Source of the DNA: Pseudomonadales bacterium
GTDB lineage: Bacteria > Pseudomonadota > Gammaproteobacteria > Pseudomonadales > Ketobacteraceae
Length of the DNA stretch: 64,000 nt
Assembly: GCA_002708905.1 (NCBI GenBank)
Contig: PAPM01000029.1
Coordinates: 1 to 64,000, forward strand
Direction of reading: 5' to 3'
Numbering within the stretch: the first letter of the stretch is position 1; every line of letters starts with the position of its first letter. The position numbers and the translations under genes are program-made. Below are positions 43,229 through 53,701 of the stretch, piece by piece. The notes beneath the pieces are model-generated. The model was given only the letters and a program-made list of their open reading frames with translations, ran no database searches and had not been told where the DNA came from.

Positions 43229-44598
43229 TTAGCAGATTATCTATCACCCTCCTCGTTAGCCTGACTCTGGCCACACCCATCATGGCGGCCCCGGCCCAGA
43301 GCCTGGACCAACTACTGAACCTGATCAGGGAAGGACGCGTTTCCGAGGCCAAGGAAAACAAAGCCCGGGAAGCCCGTTTTAATGCTGAAAAAGGCAACCA
43401 GGCCAAGATTCTTGCGGAAGCAAAGCAGACCCGGGCCAAAGAAGAGGCCCGTAGCTCCGAGCTGGAATCCACCTTCGAGAAAAACGAATTGGAAACCGCC
43501 GCATTGCAGGAAGCCTTGAACAAACGACTGGGGTCTTTAAAGGAACTGTTCGGTGTTCTGCAACAAGTCGCGGGCGACACTACGAGCCAATTCCAGACGT
43601 CCATTATCAGTTCACAGTATGAAAATCGCGGCGAGTTCCTGACTAAGCTGGCGAAGAAGATGGGGACCAGCTCGGAATTGGCGTCCATCGAAGAAATCGA
43701 GCGGCTGTGGTTTGAGCTGCAGCGTGAAATGACCGAATCCGGCAACGTGGTTCGCTACAACCACTCGATTATTTCCGCCACCGGCGAACAAAAAACAGCT
43801 GAAGTGATTCGCGTGGGCACCTTCAACCTGGTATCCGATGGCAAGTACCTGAAGTACGACAGCGAAACCGGCAAGGTAGCGGAATTGATTCGCCAACCGT
43901 CCTCTCGCTTTGTTGAAACGGCTGAAGCGCTGACCAAAACAGCGCCCGGCCAGTTGGTGGAATTCGGGCTTGACCCATCCCGCGGCACGCTGTTGTCAGC
44001 TTTGATCAAAGAACCCAACCTGTCTGAACGGGTGGAACAGGGTGGTCTCGTGGGCTACATTATCGTTGGTGTGGGCATCATTTCCTGGTTACTGGCGCTG
44101 GAGCGCATCATCTCCCTCACCATCACTCGAGCCAAGGTACGAGCCCAGTCAAAATCCAAGACCATCAGCCCCTCCAATCCCCTGGGTCGTGTGCTGACGG
44201 TTTACGAGAACAATCCCAAGCTGGATCCCGACACACTGGAGCTCAAACTGGCGGAAGCCATCATCAAGGAAAAACCCCGTCTGGAACGCTTCATTCCCTT
44301 GTTGAAAATCATTGCAGTCGCGGCGCCCCTGCTTGGGTTGCTCGGTACGGTAATCGGTATGATTGTGACCTTTCAATCCATCACCCTGTTCGGCACCGGC
44401 GATCCGAAATTGATGGCCGGCGGTATCTCGCAGGCATTGGTCACTACTGTACTGGGGTTACTGGTCGCCCTTCCCACTATCTTTTTCCATAGTATCAACA
44501 ATTCCATCGCCAAAAACGTTCTGCATATCCTGGAGGAACAAAGTGCCGGATTGATTGCTGTACGAATGGAGCAGGAACATGATCTACGCGCTGCTTGA
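43225..44598 (+). CDS. TtpC-like ExbB/TolQ family protein with N-terminal coiled coil
   Basis: 457 residues: signal peptide, about 250 residues of coiled coil and periplasmic domain, then the ExbB/TolQ channel with three membrane helices (about 265-285, LLKIIAVAAPLLGLLGTVIGM, ALVTTVLGLLVALPTIFF). This is the TtpC layout of Vibrio TonB2 systems. Overlaps the DUF3450 gene by 4 bp and the next ExbB by 20 bp. Confidence 0.9.
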   Translation: MISRLSITLLVSLTLATPIMAAPAQSLDQLLNLIREGRVSEAKENKAREARFNAEKGNQAKILAEAKQTRAKEEARSSELESTFEKNELETAALQEALNKRLGSLKELFGVLQQVAGDTTSQFQTSIISSQYENRGEFLTKLAKKMGTSSELASIEEIERLWFELQREMTESGNVVRYNHSIISATGEQKTAEVIRVGTFNLVSDGKYLKYDSETGKVAELIRQPSSRFVETAEALTKTAPGQLVEFGLDPSRGTLLSALIKEPNLSERVEQGGLVGYIIVGVGIISWLLALERIISLTITRAKVRAQSKSKTISPSNPLGRVLTVYENNPKLDPDTLELKLAEAIIKEKPRLERFIPLLKIIAVAAPLLGLLGTVIGMIVTFQSITLFGTGDPKLMAGGISQALVTTVLGLLVALPTIFFHSINNSIAKNVLHILEEQSAGLIAVRMEQEHDLRAA

Positions 44599-45109
44599 TG
44601 CCTATGAATCCCTTCAAGTATTCCTGGAAACCGGAGGCATGGTCCTGCTGCTGATCGGGATCAACATTTTCGGCATGTGGACCCTGATCTTTGAGCGAAT
44701 CTGGTTTTTCCAGCTTCGCTACCGTAAGGACAAGGCCCACAGACTGGATCAGTGGCACGCACGCAGTGAACGGCAATCCTGGCCCGCACAGCAAATACGT
44801 GCATTGATGATCTCGAAAAGCCGTGAAGCCCTGAACGACCGGCTGGCACTGATCCAGACCCTCATTGCCATTTGTCCCCTGTTAGGACTGTTGGGTACGG
44901 TGACGGGCATGATCGAGGTATTCAGCTCCATGTCTTTCTTTGGAACCGGCAATGCCAGAAACATGGCTGCCGGGGTATCCAAGGCCACCATTCCAACCAT
45001 GGCTGGAATGGTGGGCGCCCTGTCAGGCCTCTTTGCGATCACTTATTTAAAGCGCTTCGCCCAGAGAGAAAGTGAACTCATAGAAGATGGCCTGACGACC
45101 GAACACTGA
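44579..45109 (+). CDS. exbB: ExbB, MotA/TolQ/ExbB proton channel
   Basis: 176 residues, three membrane helices, and the conserved channel stretch ICPLLGLLGTVTGMIEVFSSMSFFGTGN with TIPTMAGMVGALSGLF. Start ATG 44579 (AGGA upstream), inside the ttpC 3' end. Forms the TonB energising complex with the following ExbD and TonB. Confidence 0.93.
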   Translation: MIYALLDAYESLQVFLETGGMVLLLIGINIFGMWTLIFERIWFFQLRYRKDKAHRLDQWHARSERQSWPAQQIRALMISKSREALNDRLALIQTLIAICPLLGLLGTVTGMIEVFSSMSFFGTGNARNMAAGVSKATIPTMAGMVGALSGLFAITYLKRFAQRESELIEDGLTTEH

Positions 45110-45119
45110 GGAACACGTC

Positions 45120-45530
45120 ATGAGAAGAGCATTATCAAAACTAAATACAGAAGAAGAAGACTCAAACATTGACCTCACTCCCATGCTGGACGTGGTATTC
45201 ATCATGCTGATTTTCTTCATCGTAACTGCTTCCTTTGTGAAGGAATCCGGTATTGACGTAAATCGACCCGACGCCGAAACCGCACAGAAGAAAGAGCGCG
45301 CCAACATCCTGGTGGCGATTGACGAACGCAATCAGATCTGGATTGACAAGCGCCAGATCGACCCACGTGCTGTACGTGCCAACATTGAGCGCCTGCACGC
45401 AGAAAACCCGCAAGGCTCAGTGGTGATTCAGGCGGATAAAAACTCCAAAAACGAGCGGTTGGTGCAGGTTATGGACGCCGCACGCCAGGCCGGCGTTTAC
45501 AACGTATCCATCGCAGCAAACGATAGTTGA
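45120..45530 (+). CDS. exbD: ExbD, biopolymer transport protein
   Basis: 136 residues with cytoplasmic N-terminus, the conserved DLTPMLDVVFIMLIFFIVTASF helix carrying the essential Asp, and a periplasmic domain. GAGGAA precedes ATG 45120. Part of the operon 42443-47538. Confidence 0.95.
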   Translation: MRRALSKLNTEEEDSNIDLTPMLDVVFIMLIFFIVTASFVKESGIDVNRPDAETAQKKERANILVAIDERNQIWIDKRQIDPRAVRANIERLHAENPQGSVVIQADKNSKNERLVQVMDAARQAGVYNVSIAANDS

Positions 45531-45541
45531 GGCTGACTCAG

Positions 45542-46150
45542 ATGTACTCAAGAATCGTTTTTTCAACAGTGCCGGCGTTAATCATAACGCTCGCATTGTA
45601 TTTCCTGATGATGTCGCTAATTTCCACCGCCAAACAGACACTGGGGGACGATGGCGAGCGCTACGTGGTGGATTTCGTCCGCTTGAAGCAGGAAGAGGCC
45701 GTTCAAACCAAGGACCGCAAACCCGAGAAGCCGCCGCAGCCGGAAGAGCCACCACCTGAAACGGTCACTCCGGAGATGGATGCCCCGGACATTGAACAGA
45801 ATGCTATTTCCATTGCCGCCGCGCCCATCGACAAAAGCCTCGACATCGCCACGGGATTTGGTCTCGGCGCTGCAGATGGGGATTTTCTGCCGATCGTGAA
45901 GGTGCAACCGATCTATCCACGCCGTGCACTGTCACGGGGTATCGAAGGCTATGTCATTCTGGAGTTCACCGTAACCAAGAACGGGTCGGTTAAGGACCCC
46001 GTGGTAATAGAAGCAGACCCGGAACGGATCTTTGACTCTGCAGCCATCAAAGCGGCGTTGAAATTCAAATACAAGCCCAGAATAGTGGACGGTGAACCTG
46101 TGGATGTCGCCGGTGTTCAGAACAAGTTGACTTTCCAGATCGAAGACTAG
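45542..46150 (+). CDS. tonB: TonB energy transducer
   Basis: 202 residues: N-terminal membrane anchor (SRIVFSTVPALIITLALYFLMM), short Pro-Glu region (RKPEKPPQPEEPPP), and the C-terminal TonB domain (VQPIYPRRALSRGIEGYVILEFTVTKNGSV). The Pro-rich span is short compared with E. coli TonB, as in TonB2 proteins. The start is ATG 45542 with GAGG upstream, not the TTG 15 bases earlier that overlaps exbD. Confidence 0.93.
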   Translation: MYSRIVFSTVPALIITLALYFLMMSLISTAKQTLGDDGERYVVDFVRLKQEEAVQTKDRKPEKPPQPEEPPPETVTPEMDAPDIEQNAISIAAAPIDKSLDIATGFGLGAADGDFLPIVKVQPIYPRRALSRGIEGYVILEFTVTKNGSVKDPVVIEADPERIFDSAAIKAALKFKYKPRIVDGEPVDVAGVQNKLTFQIED

Positions 46151-46179
46151 ACCGCAACCTAAACCAAGAAGATGTTTGT

Positions 46180-47538
46180 ATGAAAACGCCAATATACCAC
46201 TGCAATTCAGATTCGATTACACCAGCTCAGTCACTATCTCTGGTTCGATATGCGTTGGGCCTTTTCTTGCTTCTGGTGGCGGTTTCGTTCTCTGTAATAG
46301 GTCAGGCGGCACAAAGCCAACCATCGTCGCAGGCGCAGCGTCAAATCGTGAAAACTCCGGCCCTACGGGAAAAAATCTATAAAGTACTGACGGAAGCCCA
46401 AGCCAAAGCGGAAGAAAACAAACAGGATGAAGCGCTGAAAATATTGGATCGCCTGAAATCCAGTTCGAGTCTGAACAGCTACGAAGCAGCCATGATGTGG
46501 AAGTTCTACGCCTACATCTACTATTCGTTGGATAAAAATGAACAGGCCATTCAAAGCTATGAGAAACTGCTGGCTCAGGAAGCCCTGCCCCAGGCCCTGG
46601 AATCTGAAGCACTGTACAGTGCCGGCCAGCTCTATTTCGTGCAGGAAAACTACAAGAAGTCCATCGAGTACCTGAACCGTTGGCTTACCGTTGTCGAATC
46701 ACCTTCCCCACAGGCGTATGTTATGATTGGTCAGGCCTATTATCAGTTGGGTCAGATGGATAAAGCTCTCCCCCCCATTACCAAAGCCATCGGCATGGTG
46801 GAAAGTGATGGAGAGACTCCGAAAGAAAGCTGGTACCTGTTGCTGCGTGCGCTGCATTTTGAGAAAAACGATTACAAGCAAGGCGCTGTGGTCCTGGAAA
46901 AATTGATCAAGCACTACCCGAAGAAAGAGTACTGGGTGCAGCTCTCCAGCACCTATGGCGAACTCAAGCAGGAACAGAAGCAACTGAGCACTCTGGAAAT
47001 TGCCTACCGTCAGGGATTGCTCGACAAGGAAAGCGAATGGCTGACGCTGGCACAACTGATGATTTTTAATGATATCCCCTACAAAGCCGCCAAAATCATC
47101 GAACAGGGAATTGAGAAAGGCATTATCAAGCAGGAAAAGGACAATTTAAAACTGCTCTCGTACGCTTGGTCCACCGCCCAGGAAGCACAAAAGGCTCTGC
47201 CCGTTCTGGCGAAGGCCGCTGAAACATCTGAGTCCGGCGAGATCGACATTCAACTTGGCTCAACCTATTACCAACTGGACGAATGGGAAAAAGCCATTGC
47301 ATTCCTGCGCAAAGGCATCAACAAAGGCGATATTAAACACAAGGACAACGCCTATATGATGCTGGGTCTGGCGTTATTCAATGCCAACCGGTTCGAGGAC
47401 GCCAGATACGCGTTCAAAGAGGCTGCAAAATTTGAAGGTTCCAAAAGCAGTGCAACCCAGTGGCTTAATTATGTCAACAACGAAATCAATCGTCGGGATC
47501 TGCTTGCCCAGACGTTGGAATCACTAGATAAACCTTAA
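46180..47538 (+). CDS. TPR-repeat protein of the TonB2-type operon
   Basis: 452 residues: N-terminal signal, then at least six tetratricopeptide-like repeats (for example YYSLDKNEQAIQSYEKLL, YYQLGQMDKALPPITKAI, YYQLDEWEKAIAFLRKGI). Known: TPR proteins occur next to TonB2 in Vibrio and relatives and contribute to its activity. Last gene of the operon, before a strong terminator. Confidence 0.9.
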   Translation: MKTPIYHCNSDSITPAQSLSLVRYALGLFLLLVAVSFSVIGQAAQSQPSSQAQRQIVKTPALREKIYKVLTEAQAKAEENKQDEALKILDRLKSSSSLNSYEAAMMWKFYAYIYYSLDKNEQAIQSYEKLLAQEALPQALESEALYSAGQLYFVQENYKKSIEYLNRWLTVVESPSPQAYVMIGQAYYQLGQMDKALPPITKAIGMVESDGETPKESWYLLLRALHFEKNDYKQGAVVLEKLIKHYPKKEYWVQLSSTYGELKQEQKQLSTLEIAYRQGLLDKESEWLTLAQLMIFNDIPYKAAKIIEQGIEKGIIKQEKDNLKLLSYAWSTAQEAQKALPVLAKAAETSESGEIDIQLGSTYYQLDEWEKAIAFLRKGINKGDIKHKDNAYMMLGLALFNANRFEDARYAFKEAAKFEGSKSSATQWLNYVNNEINRRDLLAQTLESLDKP

Positions 47539-47563
47539 ACGCTTTCTTACCTGTGACATTGAC

Positions 47564-47591
47564 AAGCCCCGGGCCTATCCGGGGCTTTTTT
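47564..47591 (+). terminator. Rho-independent terminator of the TtpC/TonB operon
   Basis: AAGCCCCGG (47564-47572) and CCGGGGCTT (47579-47587) form a perfect nine-pair stem with a six-base loop, followed by TTTT. The message reading left from the next gene ends here too. Confidence 0.9.
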
Positions 47592-47598
47592 CTCCGCA

Positions 47599-48456
47599 TT
47601 ATTCAACCCCGGGAAGCCAAACAAAACCCGTCAGCAATACCATATAGGTATCCTGTAACTGCGAATAAAAAATACCGTACTTGGTAGGATAGTAACCCGC
47701 TTCCGGCGCTACTTCCGGTATGGCAATATCAAAGAAGGTATTGGGCGCAGACATGAGAAAATCCTTGGTGATCATTGGCTCCCAGAAAGATAACGCGCCT
47801 TTCCACGTACCGAAAATCCACGTGTGCGTAAATAACCCCCCATTGAATTCCGGGGAGGACAGATCCAGCAGGTGATTCCCCATTGCCGGTTCAACCGCGC
47901 CCACACTGCTGTGTTCCGGTGGCATCATCCCCTCCGGTAACGGCATGATGGCGAGTTCATAGTTTTCGCAACTTAACGGAATACCAGCACCACACATTTC
48001 TTCCGCTGTAGGTGCCGCGATGGAGTGGCGCTCTTCCCGGCTGATAGTATAGAAATGAAAATCAAAGTGCGGTGGACGGTAGATATCGGTAGGAGGAGGA
48101 TGCCCCTGAGGGTTCCAGTTAACGACTATATGTTCAAATGCTGTGGTGCGTTTAATATTATCGGTCACATCGAAATCCAGCTCATGACCACAGCAATACC
48201 AAACAATGTTGCCATCCGCATCCAGCACATCCCACTTGCCATCGCTCTCAGCCAGTGGCGCATTAGAAAAAACACCGCCATCAAACACCACTCCGACATT
48301 CAGCGGATAGCGGCCGATGACTGTGCCAAATACACGAACCTCCCCATCGCCCAGCGCCTGTGGCTCAGACAGTTGAACGGGGCGCCCCTTGCTCCAACCG
48401 TAGCCGGGTATGACGCACAACAGGAACATCATTAATAAAGCCGTTGTTATTTTCAT
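47599..48456 (-). CDS. Secreted DUF5602/TTHB210-like protein
   Basis: 285 residues with a signal peptide (FLLCVIPGYGWSKG). Seen: PPHFDFHFY followed by MGNHLLDLSSPEFNG, FTHTWIFGTWKGALSFWEPMIT, which match the pattern of TTHB210-like (DUF5602) proteins. Two vicinal cysteines (YCCGHE). Function unknown; probably periplasmic. Stands alone. Confidence 0.6.
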   Translation of the reverse strand: MKITTALLMMFLLCVIPGYGWSKGRPVQLSEPQALGDGEVRVFGTVIGRYPLNVGVVFDGGVFSNAPLAESDGKWDVLDADGNIVWYCCGHELDFDVTDNIKRTTAFEHIVVNWNPQGHPPPTDIYRPPHFDFHFYTISREERHSIAAPTAEEMCGAGIPLSCENYELAIMPLPEGMMPPEHSSVGAVEPAMGNHLLDLSSPEFNGGLFTHTWIFGTWKGALSFWEPMITKDFLMSAPNTFFDIAIPEVAPEAGYYPTKYGIFYSQLQDTYMVLLTGFVWLPGVE

Positions 48457-48766
48457 TATCTATCCCCAATGTTTGAATTACCTGATTAATAGGTCCTGCC
48501 ATGTTGAAACCTCCCTGAAGCAAGGTCAACATGCGATTGAGTGAGGCCAGAAAACAACCAAGCTTGTTCCGGCAAGCCGTATAATGCCATCAAGGCCAGT
48601 GTTATTGGAGGCCGGTGAGTGGTGTTATTCTGCAGTTTGGGGGGGACATGCGTGGCGTGAGCATCACAACCCGGTAGATCATTTCCTCCCGGCAGGTAGC
48701 ATTAGCCTGTCATTCGTATCAGAATACGAAAAAATCATTAAGCACGAGCCATGGGGGAAACATTCC
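48457..48766. other. Divergent intergenic region upstream of the TAXI transporter
   Basis: Contains TATAAT at 48577-48582, without a good -35, and a Gly-rich run at about 48639-48650. No gene. The promoters of the TRAP operon and the DUF5602-like gene must lie here. Confidence 0.4.
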
Positions 48767-49783
48767 GTGATCAGCCGATTTATCTCGCGCCTGCTGGCTA
48801 TTGTCGTTATCGGCGTCATTTGCCTGCCAAGTTCAAGCTGGAGCGCTGAACGCTACATTCTTGCCACTGCCACCACCGGCGGCACTTATTACCCGGTCGG
48901 CGTGGCGTTATCAACCCTCATAAAAGTAAAGCTGGAACCCACCACCGGTATATCCCTGTCCGCTATCAGCTCTGCGGGTTCTGCTGAAAACATCAAGCTG
49001 ATGGCAGACAACGAAGCCCAGTTTGCCATTCTGCAGGGACTGTACGGCGCCTGGGCCTGGAACGGTAGCGGTGCGATGCAACAGATCGGCCCGCAAAAAA
49101 AGCTGCGGGCCGTCACCATGCTGTGGCAGAACGTCGAGCACTTTGCCATTTTCAATCACTATGTCGAAAGTGGAAATATGGATGACATGAAGCTGATGGC
49201 AGGCAAGAAGTTCTCCATCGGCGTGCGCAATTCCGGCACGGAAGGCTCCGGTCGCTTTATATTGGAAGGTCTTGGTTACGATCCGGATTCGTTGCTCAAC
49301 CTGGTTTACCTCGGCTATGGGCCCAGCGCCAGCGCGATTCAAAACAACACCATTGAAGGCTTCAATATTCCGGCCGGTGTGCCGGTGGGTGCCGTTACCC
49401 AAGCCTACGCCGCCCTGGGAGAAAACCTGCATATTCTGGGTTTCACGGCGGAACAAATCACGCGGGCCAACCAGGGACTGGACCTGTGGACACCCTACAC
49501 CATTCCTGCCAACACCTATCCCAGCCAGATCAAACCGGTGCAGACCATGGCGCAGCCCAATTTCCTGGCGGTACGCAGTGATGTACCCGAGGCTACCGTG
49601 TATGCCATTACCAAGGCCATCTACCAGAATCTCGCCTTCCTCAACGGTATTCACAAAGCCACCCGGGATATGGCATTGGACAAAGCCATCGTCGGGCTGC
49701 CCATGCCGCTGCATCCCGGTGCATTACGCTTCTTCAAAGAGAGTGGCCTGACAATTCCCGGCAAACTGATTGCCAGGGATTGA
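48767..49783 (+). CDS. TAXI-family TRAP transporter solute-binding protein
   Basis: 338 residues: signal peptide (IVVIGVICLPSSSWSAE), then the TAXI start YILATATTGGTYYPVGVALSTLI and GSAENIKLM, RNSGTEGSGRFIL. Captures a substrate in the periplasm for the fused permease that follows. Start is GTG 48767 with a GGGGGAA site upstream; no ATG gives the signal peptide. Substrate unknown. Confidence 0.9.
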   Translation: MISRFISRLLAIVVIGVICLPSSSWSAERYILATATTGGTYYPVGVALSTLIKVKLEPTTGISLSAISSAGSAENIKLMADNEAQFAILQGLYGAWAWNGSGAMQQIGPQKKLRAVTMLWQNVEHFAIFNHYVESGNMDDMKLMAGKKFSIGVRNSGTEGSGRFILEGLGYDPDSLLNLVYLGYGPSASAIQNNTIEGFNIPAGVPVGAVTQAYAALGENLHILGFTAEQITRANQGLDLWTPYTIPANTYPSQIKPVQTMAQPNFLAVRSDVPEATVYAITKAIYQNLAFLNGIHKATRDMALDKAIVGLPMPLHPGALRFFKESGLTIPGKLIARD

Positions 49784-49784
49784 T

Positions 49785-51854
49785 ATGGGGTCGGTGGTGC
49801 CTGGATCGGTAGTGCCTGGGTTGGTACAAAAGTTGGTATTCGGCCTTGGGGTAACCTTGTCACTGTCCCATATTTACTTCAACACCATTGGCACGTTACC
49901 GGATCTGTGGGTGGCCATGTACCACTTTGCCGGCTTTGGTTTGCTGTGCAGTCTGACCGTGCCGGTACGACGCGCAACCGCAGGCAAAACGTTAAGTATT
50001 GGCTTGGGGCTTGTCGGTATCGGTGCGTGCCTGTGGCTGGGCTGGCAGGAAGTCGCCCTCTATGAACGCGGCGTCCAACTGACATCCTGGGACCGCCTGG
50101 CAACAATGGCAGTGATTGTATTGGCGCTGGAATGGACCCGTCGCACCCTGGGCTGGACGATTCCGATTCTGATCGTCATCGCCCTCACCTATGTGGTCGG
50201 GTGGGGGCAATGGATTGACGGTCTGTTTAATTTTCCGGGGTTGTCCCTGGACACCCTTCTGTTCAGAAGCGTGTATGGTGGCGAGGGCATGTTCGGTTCC
50301 ATCGCCCGTATTTCCTGGTCCTATGTTTTTATTTTTATATTGTTTGGTGCGTTTTTATTAAAATCCGGTGCCGGCGAAGTGATCATCGATCTGGCGCGCT
50401 GTGCCGCCGGACGCTGGACCGGAGGTCCCGGCCTGGTGGCGGTGGTGGCGTCGGGATTAATGGGCTCTGTTTCCGGGTCGGCGGTGGCTAATACAGCCTC
50501 CACCGGTGTGATTACGATTCCGCTGATGCGTAAGGCAGGCTTTTCACCCCGCTTTGCGGCCGGCATCGAAGCGGCGGCGTCCACCGGTGGTCAACTGATG
50601 CCGCCGGTGATGGGCGCCGGTGCCTTTATCATGGCCAACTATACCCAGGTACCCTATCTGCAGATCATTGGCTATGCCGCGCTACCTGCAATGCTCTATT
50701 TTTTGTCCATCGGATTTTTTGTGAGAGTGGAAGCTCGCCGACTCAAAATTCCCTGCCAACCGCTTAGCGAACAGTCTTTTTGGCAGGTGCTAAAACAGGG
50801 CTGGCCTTCGCTACTGCCCATTGTCATTTTAGTGGCCGCCTTAGTGATCGGGTTCACGCCCACCTACGCCGGTTGTATTGCCATTCTGGGCGTGGTGATT
50901 GCCAGCTGGTTTTCCCGCCGCCCCATGACCCTGCGCGATATTCTGGAGGCACTGCATCAGGGAGCGCTGAATATGACCTCCACCGCTTTATTACTGGTGG
51001 CGGTGGGCCTGATCGTAAATGTTGTAACCACCACAGGCATCGGCAACACCTTTTCGTTGATGATCAGCCAATGGGCCGAGGGTAGTTTGCTGCTGAGTCT
51101 GGTACTGATTGCACTTGCCTCATTGATTCTGGGTATGGGCTTACCCGTGACAGCCTCTTATATTGTGTTGGCCACGTTGTCGGCCCCGGTGTTGTATCAG
51201 TTGATTGCCGAGCAACAGATCTTAAGCATGATGCAGGCCGGCGCTTTACCCGAGCAAGCCAAGGCTTTGTTCATGCTGACCACACCGGATAGCCTCACCC
51301 AATTGAGCCAACCCATGACGGCAATGAACGCACAGACATTGCTTGCCACGTTGCCCACCGACATCAAGCCCATGCTGCTGGAACAGGCCCTGTCCCCCGC
51401 CATGATCAGTGCGGCTTTGGTATCGGCGCACATGATTATTTTCTGGTTATCCCAGGATAGCAATGTCACGCCACCGGTCTGCCTCACCGCCTATGCCGCG
51501 GCGGCCATCGCCCAAACCCCGCCGATGCAAACCGGGCTCTCCGCCTGGAAGCTGGCAAAGGGGTTGTACATCATTCCCCTGTTGTTCGCCTACACCCCTC
51601 TGATCGGGGGTAACAGCCAACAGACGTTGGCTATTTTCGTGACGGCGACCCTGGGGCTCTACGCATTGGTTGGTGTATTCCAGGGTTATCTGGAATCCGA
51701 ATTAACCTGGTTACAACGAGCTCTGCTGCTGGCCTGCGGGATACTTCTGTTGTGGCCTGTACCCAACTTATGGTGGAACGCTCTGGGAATAGCGGGTCTG
51801 GTGGGAGTGTTCAGTTGGAGTCAGCACTCCACCCACTGGCGCAGCAAGTTGTGA
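49785..51854 (+). CDS. TRAP transporter fused permease (DctQM type, TAXI partner)
   Basis: 689 residues, highly hydrophobic: an N-terminal four-helix DctQ-like part and a DctM part with [21 protein letters not shown] and [18 protein letters not shown], hallmarks of the fused 4TM/12TM family. ATG 49785 follows the binding-protein stop by 1 bp, with AGGGA upstream. The 3' end overlaps the convergent piuC by 34 bp. Confidence 0.93.
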   Translation: MGSVVPGSVVPGLVQKLVFGLGVTLSLSHIYFNTIGTLPDLWVAMYHFAGFGLLCSLTVPVRRATAGKTLSIGLGLVGIGACLWLGWQEVALYERGVQLTSWDRLATMAVIVLALEWTRRTLGWTIPILIVIALTYVVGWGQWIDGLFNFPGLSLDTLLFRSVYGGEGMFGSIARISWSYVFIFILFGAFLLKSGAGEVIIDLARCAAGRWTGGPGLVAVVASGLMGSVSGSAVANTASTGVITIPLMRKAGFSPRFAAGIEAAASTGGQLMPPVMGAGAFIMANYTQVPYLQIIGYAALPAMLYFLSIGFFVRVEARRLKIPCQPLSEQSFWQVLKQGWPSLLPIVILVAALVIGFTPTYAGCIAILGVVIASWFSRRPMTLRDILEALHQGALNMTSTALLLVAVGLIVNVVTTTGIGNTFSLMISQWAEGSLLLSLVLIALASLILGMGLPVTASYIVLATLSAPVLYQLIAEQQILSMMQAGALPEQAKALFMLTTPDSLTQLSQPMTAMNAQTLLATLPTDIKPMLLEQALSPAMISAALVSAHMIIFWLSQDSNVTPPVCLTAYAAAAIAQTPPMQTGLSAWKLAKGLYIIPLLFAYTPLIGGNSQQTLAIFVTATLGLYALVGVFQGYLESELTWLQRALLLACGILLLWPVPNLWWNALGIAGLVGVFSWSQHSTHWRSKL

Positions 51855-52504
51855 TAGATCCCCGTCAGACGACTGACTTCACTGTGTTGTGATCCACACT
51901 CCACACGAATCGCCTGAATGCTTTGATCCAGATCGTAGAGCAGTTCACGATGGGCATCATCTCGCACGAGGCTTTGTATCCAGAAAAACGAGCACACCCG
52001 GGCGCCTTCGGTCACAGGCAGAACCTGATGCAAACTGGAGGAAGGGTACAACACCAGGTCCCCGGCATTGAGCTTCACCGCCTGGGCGCCGAACTTGCCT
52101 TCAATCACCAGTTCACCGCCTTCATAGTCCTCCGGATTGCTCAGAAAAACCGTCGCCGAGAGATCCGTACGCAGGCTGTCGCGCTGACCGGGCAGCTGCA
52201 TCACAGCACTGTCCACATGAATGCCGTAATGACCGCCTTCGGCATAACGATTGAATTTGGGGGGATAAATCGTTTTCGGCAACGCAGCAGACACAAACTG
52301 CGGATGGTTACCCAATTTCCGCAGGATATGATTGCCCAACGCCACCGCCAGCTCACCTTCATCCGGTAACTGTTGATTGGTTTTTACGAAACGTGCCACC
52401 TCTCCGGCGGTTTTGCTGCCTGCCTCCCATTCAGCCTGATCCAGCTGTTGGCGAAACTGTACCACTTCTTCCGGGGGCAACAGGTTTTCAATCACGATCA
52501 ACAT
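51821..52504 (-). CDS. piuC: PiuC/YbiX-type Fe(II)/2-oxoglutarate dioxygenase
   Basis: 227 residues, PKHD-type hydroxylase: iron ligands H96-x-D98 (YGIHVDSAV), H159 ([10 protein letters not shown]) and 2OG-binding R169 (GARVCSFFW). Known: piuC genes lie with iron-regulated TonB receptors. Last gene of the Fur-controlled operon; the start overlaps the upstream oxidase gene by 7 bp. Confidence 0.95.
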   Translation of the reverse strand: MLIVIENLLPPEEVVQFRQQLDQAEWEAGSKTAGEVARFVKTNQQLPDEGELAVALGNHILRKLGNHPQFVSAALPKTIYPPKFNRYAEGGHYGIHVDSAVMQLPGQRDSLRTDLSATVFLSNPEDYEGGELVIEGKFGAQAVKLNAGDLVLYPSSSLHQVLPVTEGARVCSFFWIQSLVRDDAHRELLYDLDQSIQAIRVECGSQHSEVSRLTGIYHNLLRQWVEC

Positions 52505-53652
52505 AGCGTTCTTTGCCCATCAGCTGTGGTTGCAAACAAACAGTGCGGCCCAATGTCGGCAACCGTGGGAGTTCCTGCCAGGGCCATACACAATTCCAGT
52601 TCATCCCGCAGCAGCCGTAATACATGGGCCACCCCCAACGCACCGGCCACCGCCAAACCGTATAAAAGTGGGCGACCAATCATCACCGCATCGGCACCCA
52701 GCGCGAGCGCCTTGAAAACGTCGTAGCCGGATCGAATTCCGCTATCCAATAAAATGGGCACATCCTGACCCAACGCGTTCCGCAATAAAGGAAGTACCCG
52801 TATCGGCGCCGGCACTCCGTCCAGAGCCCGACCGCCGTGATTGGATGCCACAAGACCACGAACCCCCATTTGGATAAGCCGTTCTGCATCTGCAGGATGC
52901 AGCACTCCTTTAATCAAAACCGGCAGACTGGTGTGGTCCAATAGCCATTCCAGATCCTGCCACTTAGGGGCTTCCGACATCGCGCCCTGAAAAATCACAC
53001 TTTGGTCCGGGCTCAGCGCCACCGCAGGCGGCGCGCCATAGCCTTGCAGATTAACGGCTGTGACATCGGGTGGAAAGGCGAATCCCGCCCGTTGCGCCCG
53101 ACGATTACTGGCCTGAACCGTGGCGTCCAATGTCACCATGATTGCACTGTAGCCCGACGCTTCCGCGCGGCGTAGCAAATCCAAAGTGTGCTCTCTCTGC
53201 GGCTGGAAATAAAGTTGAAACCAGCGCATACCCTGATGTTGTGCGGCAATATCCTCTAACGTACAGGACGACAAGGTGCTGGTGACCATGCCGGCTTCGA
53301 GAGCATCCGCCGCTCTCGCGGTTTCCAACTCACCGCCGGGGTGCACCAGTTTCTGGTAAGCCACAGGCGCCAATAAAATCGGGTGACGAAGTTTTTGATT
53401 CAATACCGAGGTGACAGTACTGCCTTTTGCAGCATCCACCAACACTCGATTAAACAACTGAAATTCATTAAACACCTGCAGGTTAGCCTGCAGGCTTTGC
53501 TCATTACCGCTACCGCCCTGCAGATATTCAAAAACCGGATGATCGACGAATTCCGCTGCCAACTGCTCGTAGTCCGCCACACAGGTAATGGTGCGCGGCA
53601 GGGTTTGCAACTTCGCTCGGGCACTGCCCGTTGGGCCGGATTCTGTCATCAT
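52498..53652 (-). CDS. FMN-dependent alpha-hydroxy-acid oxidase/dehydrogenase
   Basis: 384 residues, a (beta/alpha)8 flavoprotein of the lactate/glycolate oxidase family. Seen: FMN motifs [40 protein letters not shown] (catalytic His in SNHGGR), [34 protein letters not shown]. It lies between the siderophore receptor and piuC in a Fur-type operon, so its substrate may be connected with hydroxycarboxylate metal chelators; that is inference. Confidence 0.9.
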   Translation of the reverse strand: MMTESGPTGSARAKLQTLPRTITCVADYEQLAAEFVDHPVFEYLQGGSGNEQSLQANLQVFNEFQLFNRVLVDAAKGSTVTSVLNQKLRHPILLAPVAYQKLVHPGGELETARAADALEAGMVTSTLSSCTLEDIAAQHQGMRWFQLYFQPQREHTLDLLRRAEASGYSAIMVTLDATVQASNRRAQRAGFAFPPDVTAVNLQGYGAPPAVALSPDQSVIFQGAMSEAPKWQDLEWLLDHTSLPVLIKGVLHPADAERLIQMGVRGLVASNHGGRALDGVPAPIRVLPLLRNALGQDVPILLDSGIRSGYDVFKALALGADAVMIGRPLLYGLAVAGALGVAHVLRLLRDELELCMALAGTPTVADIGPHCLFATTADGQRTLC

Positions 53653-53701
53653 TATTTAAAATCTCAAAGGAGAGGCACCCGCTCGAGTGCCTCTCAAGTG
53701 C

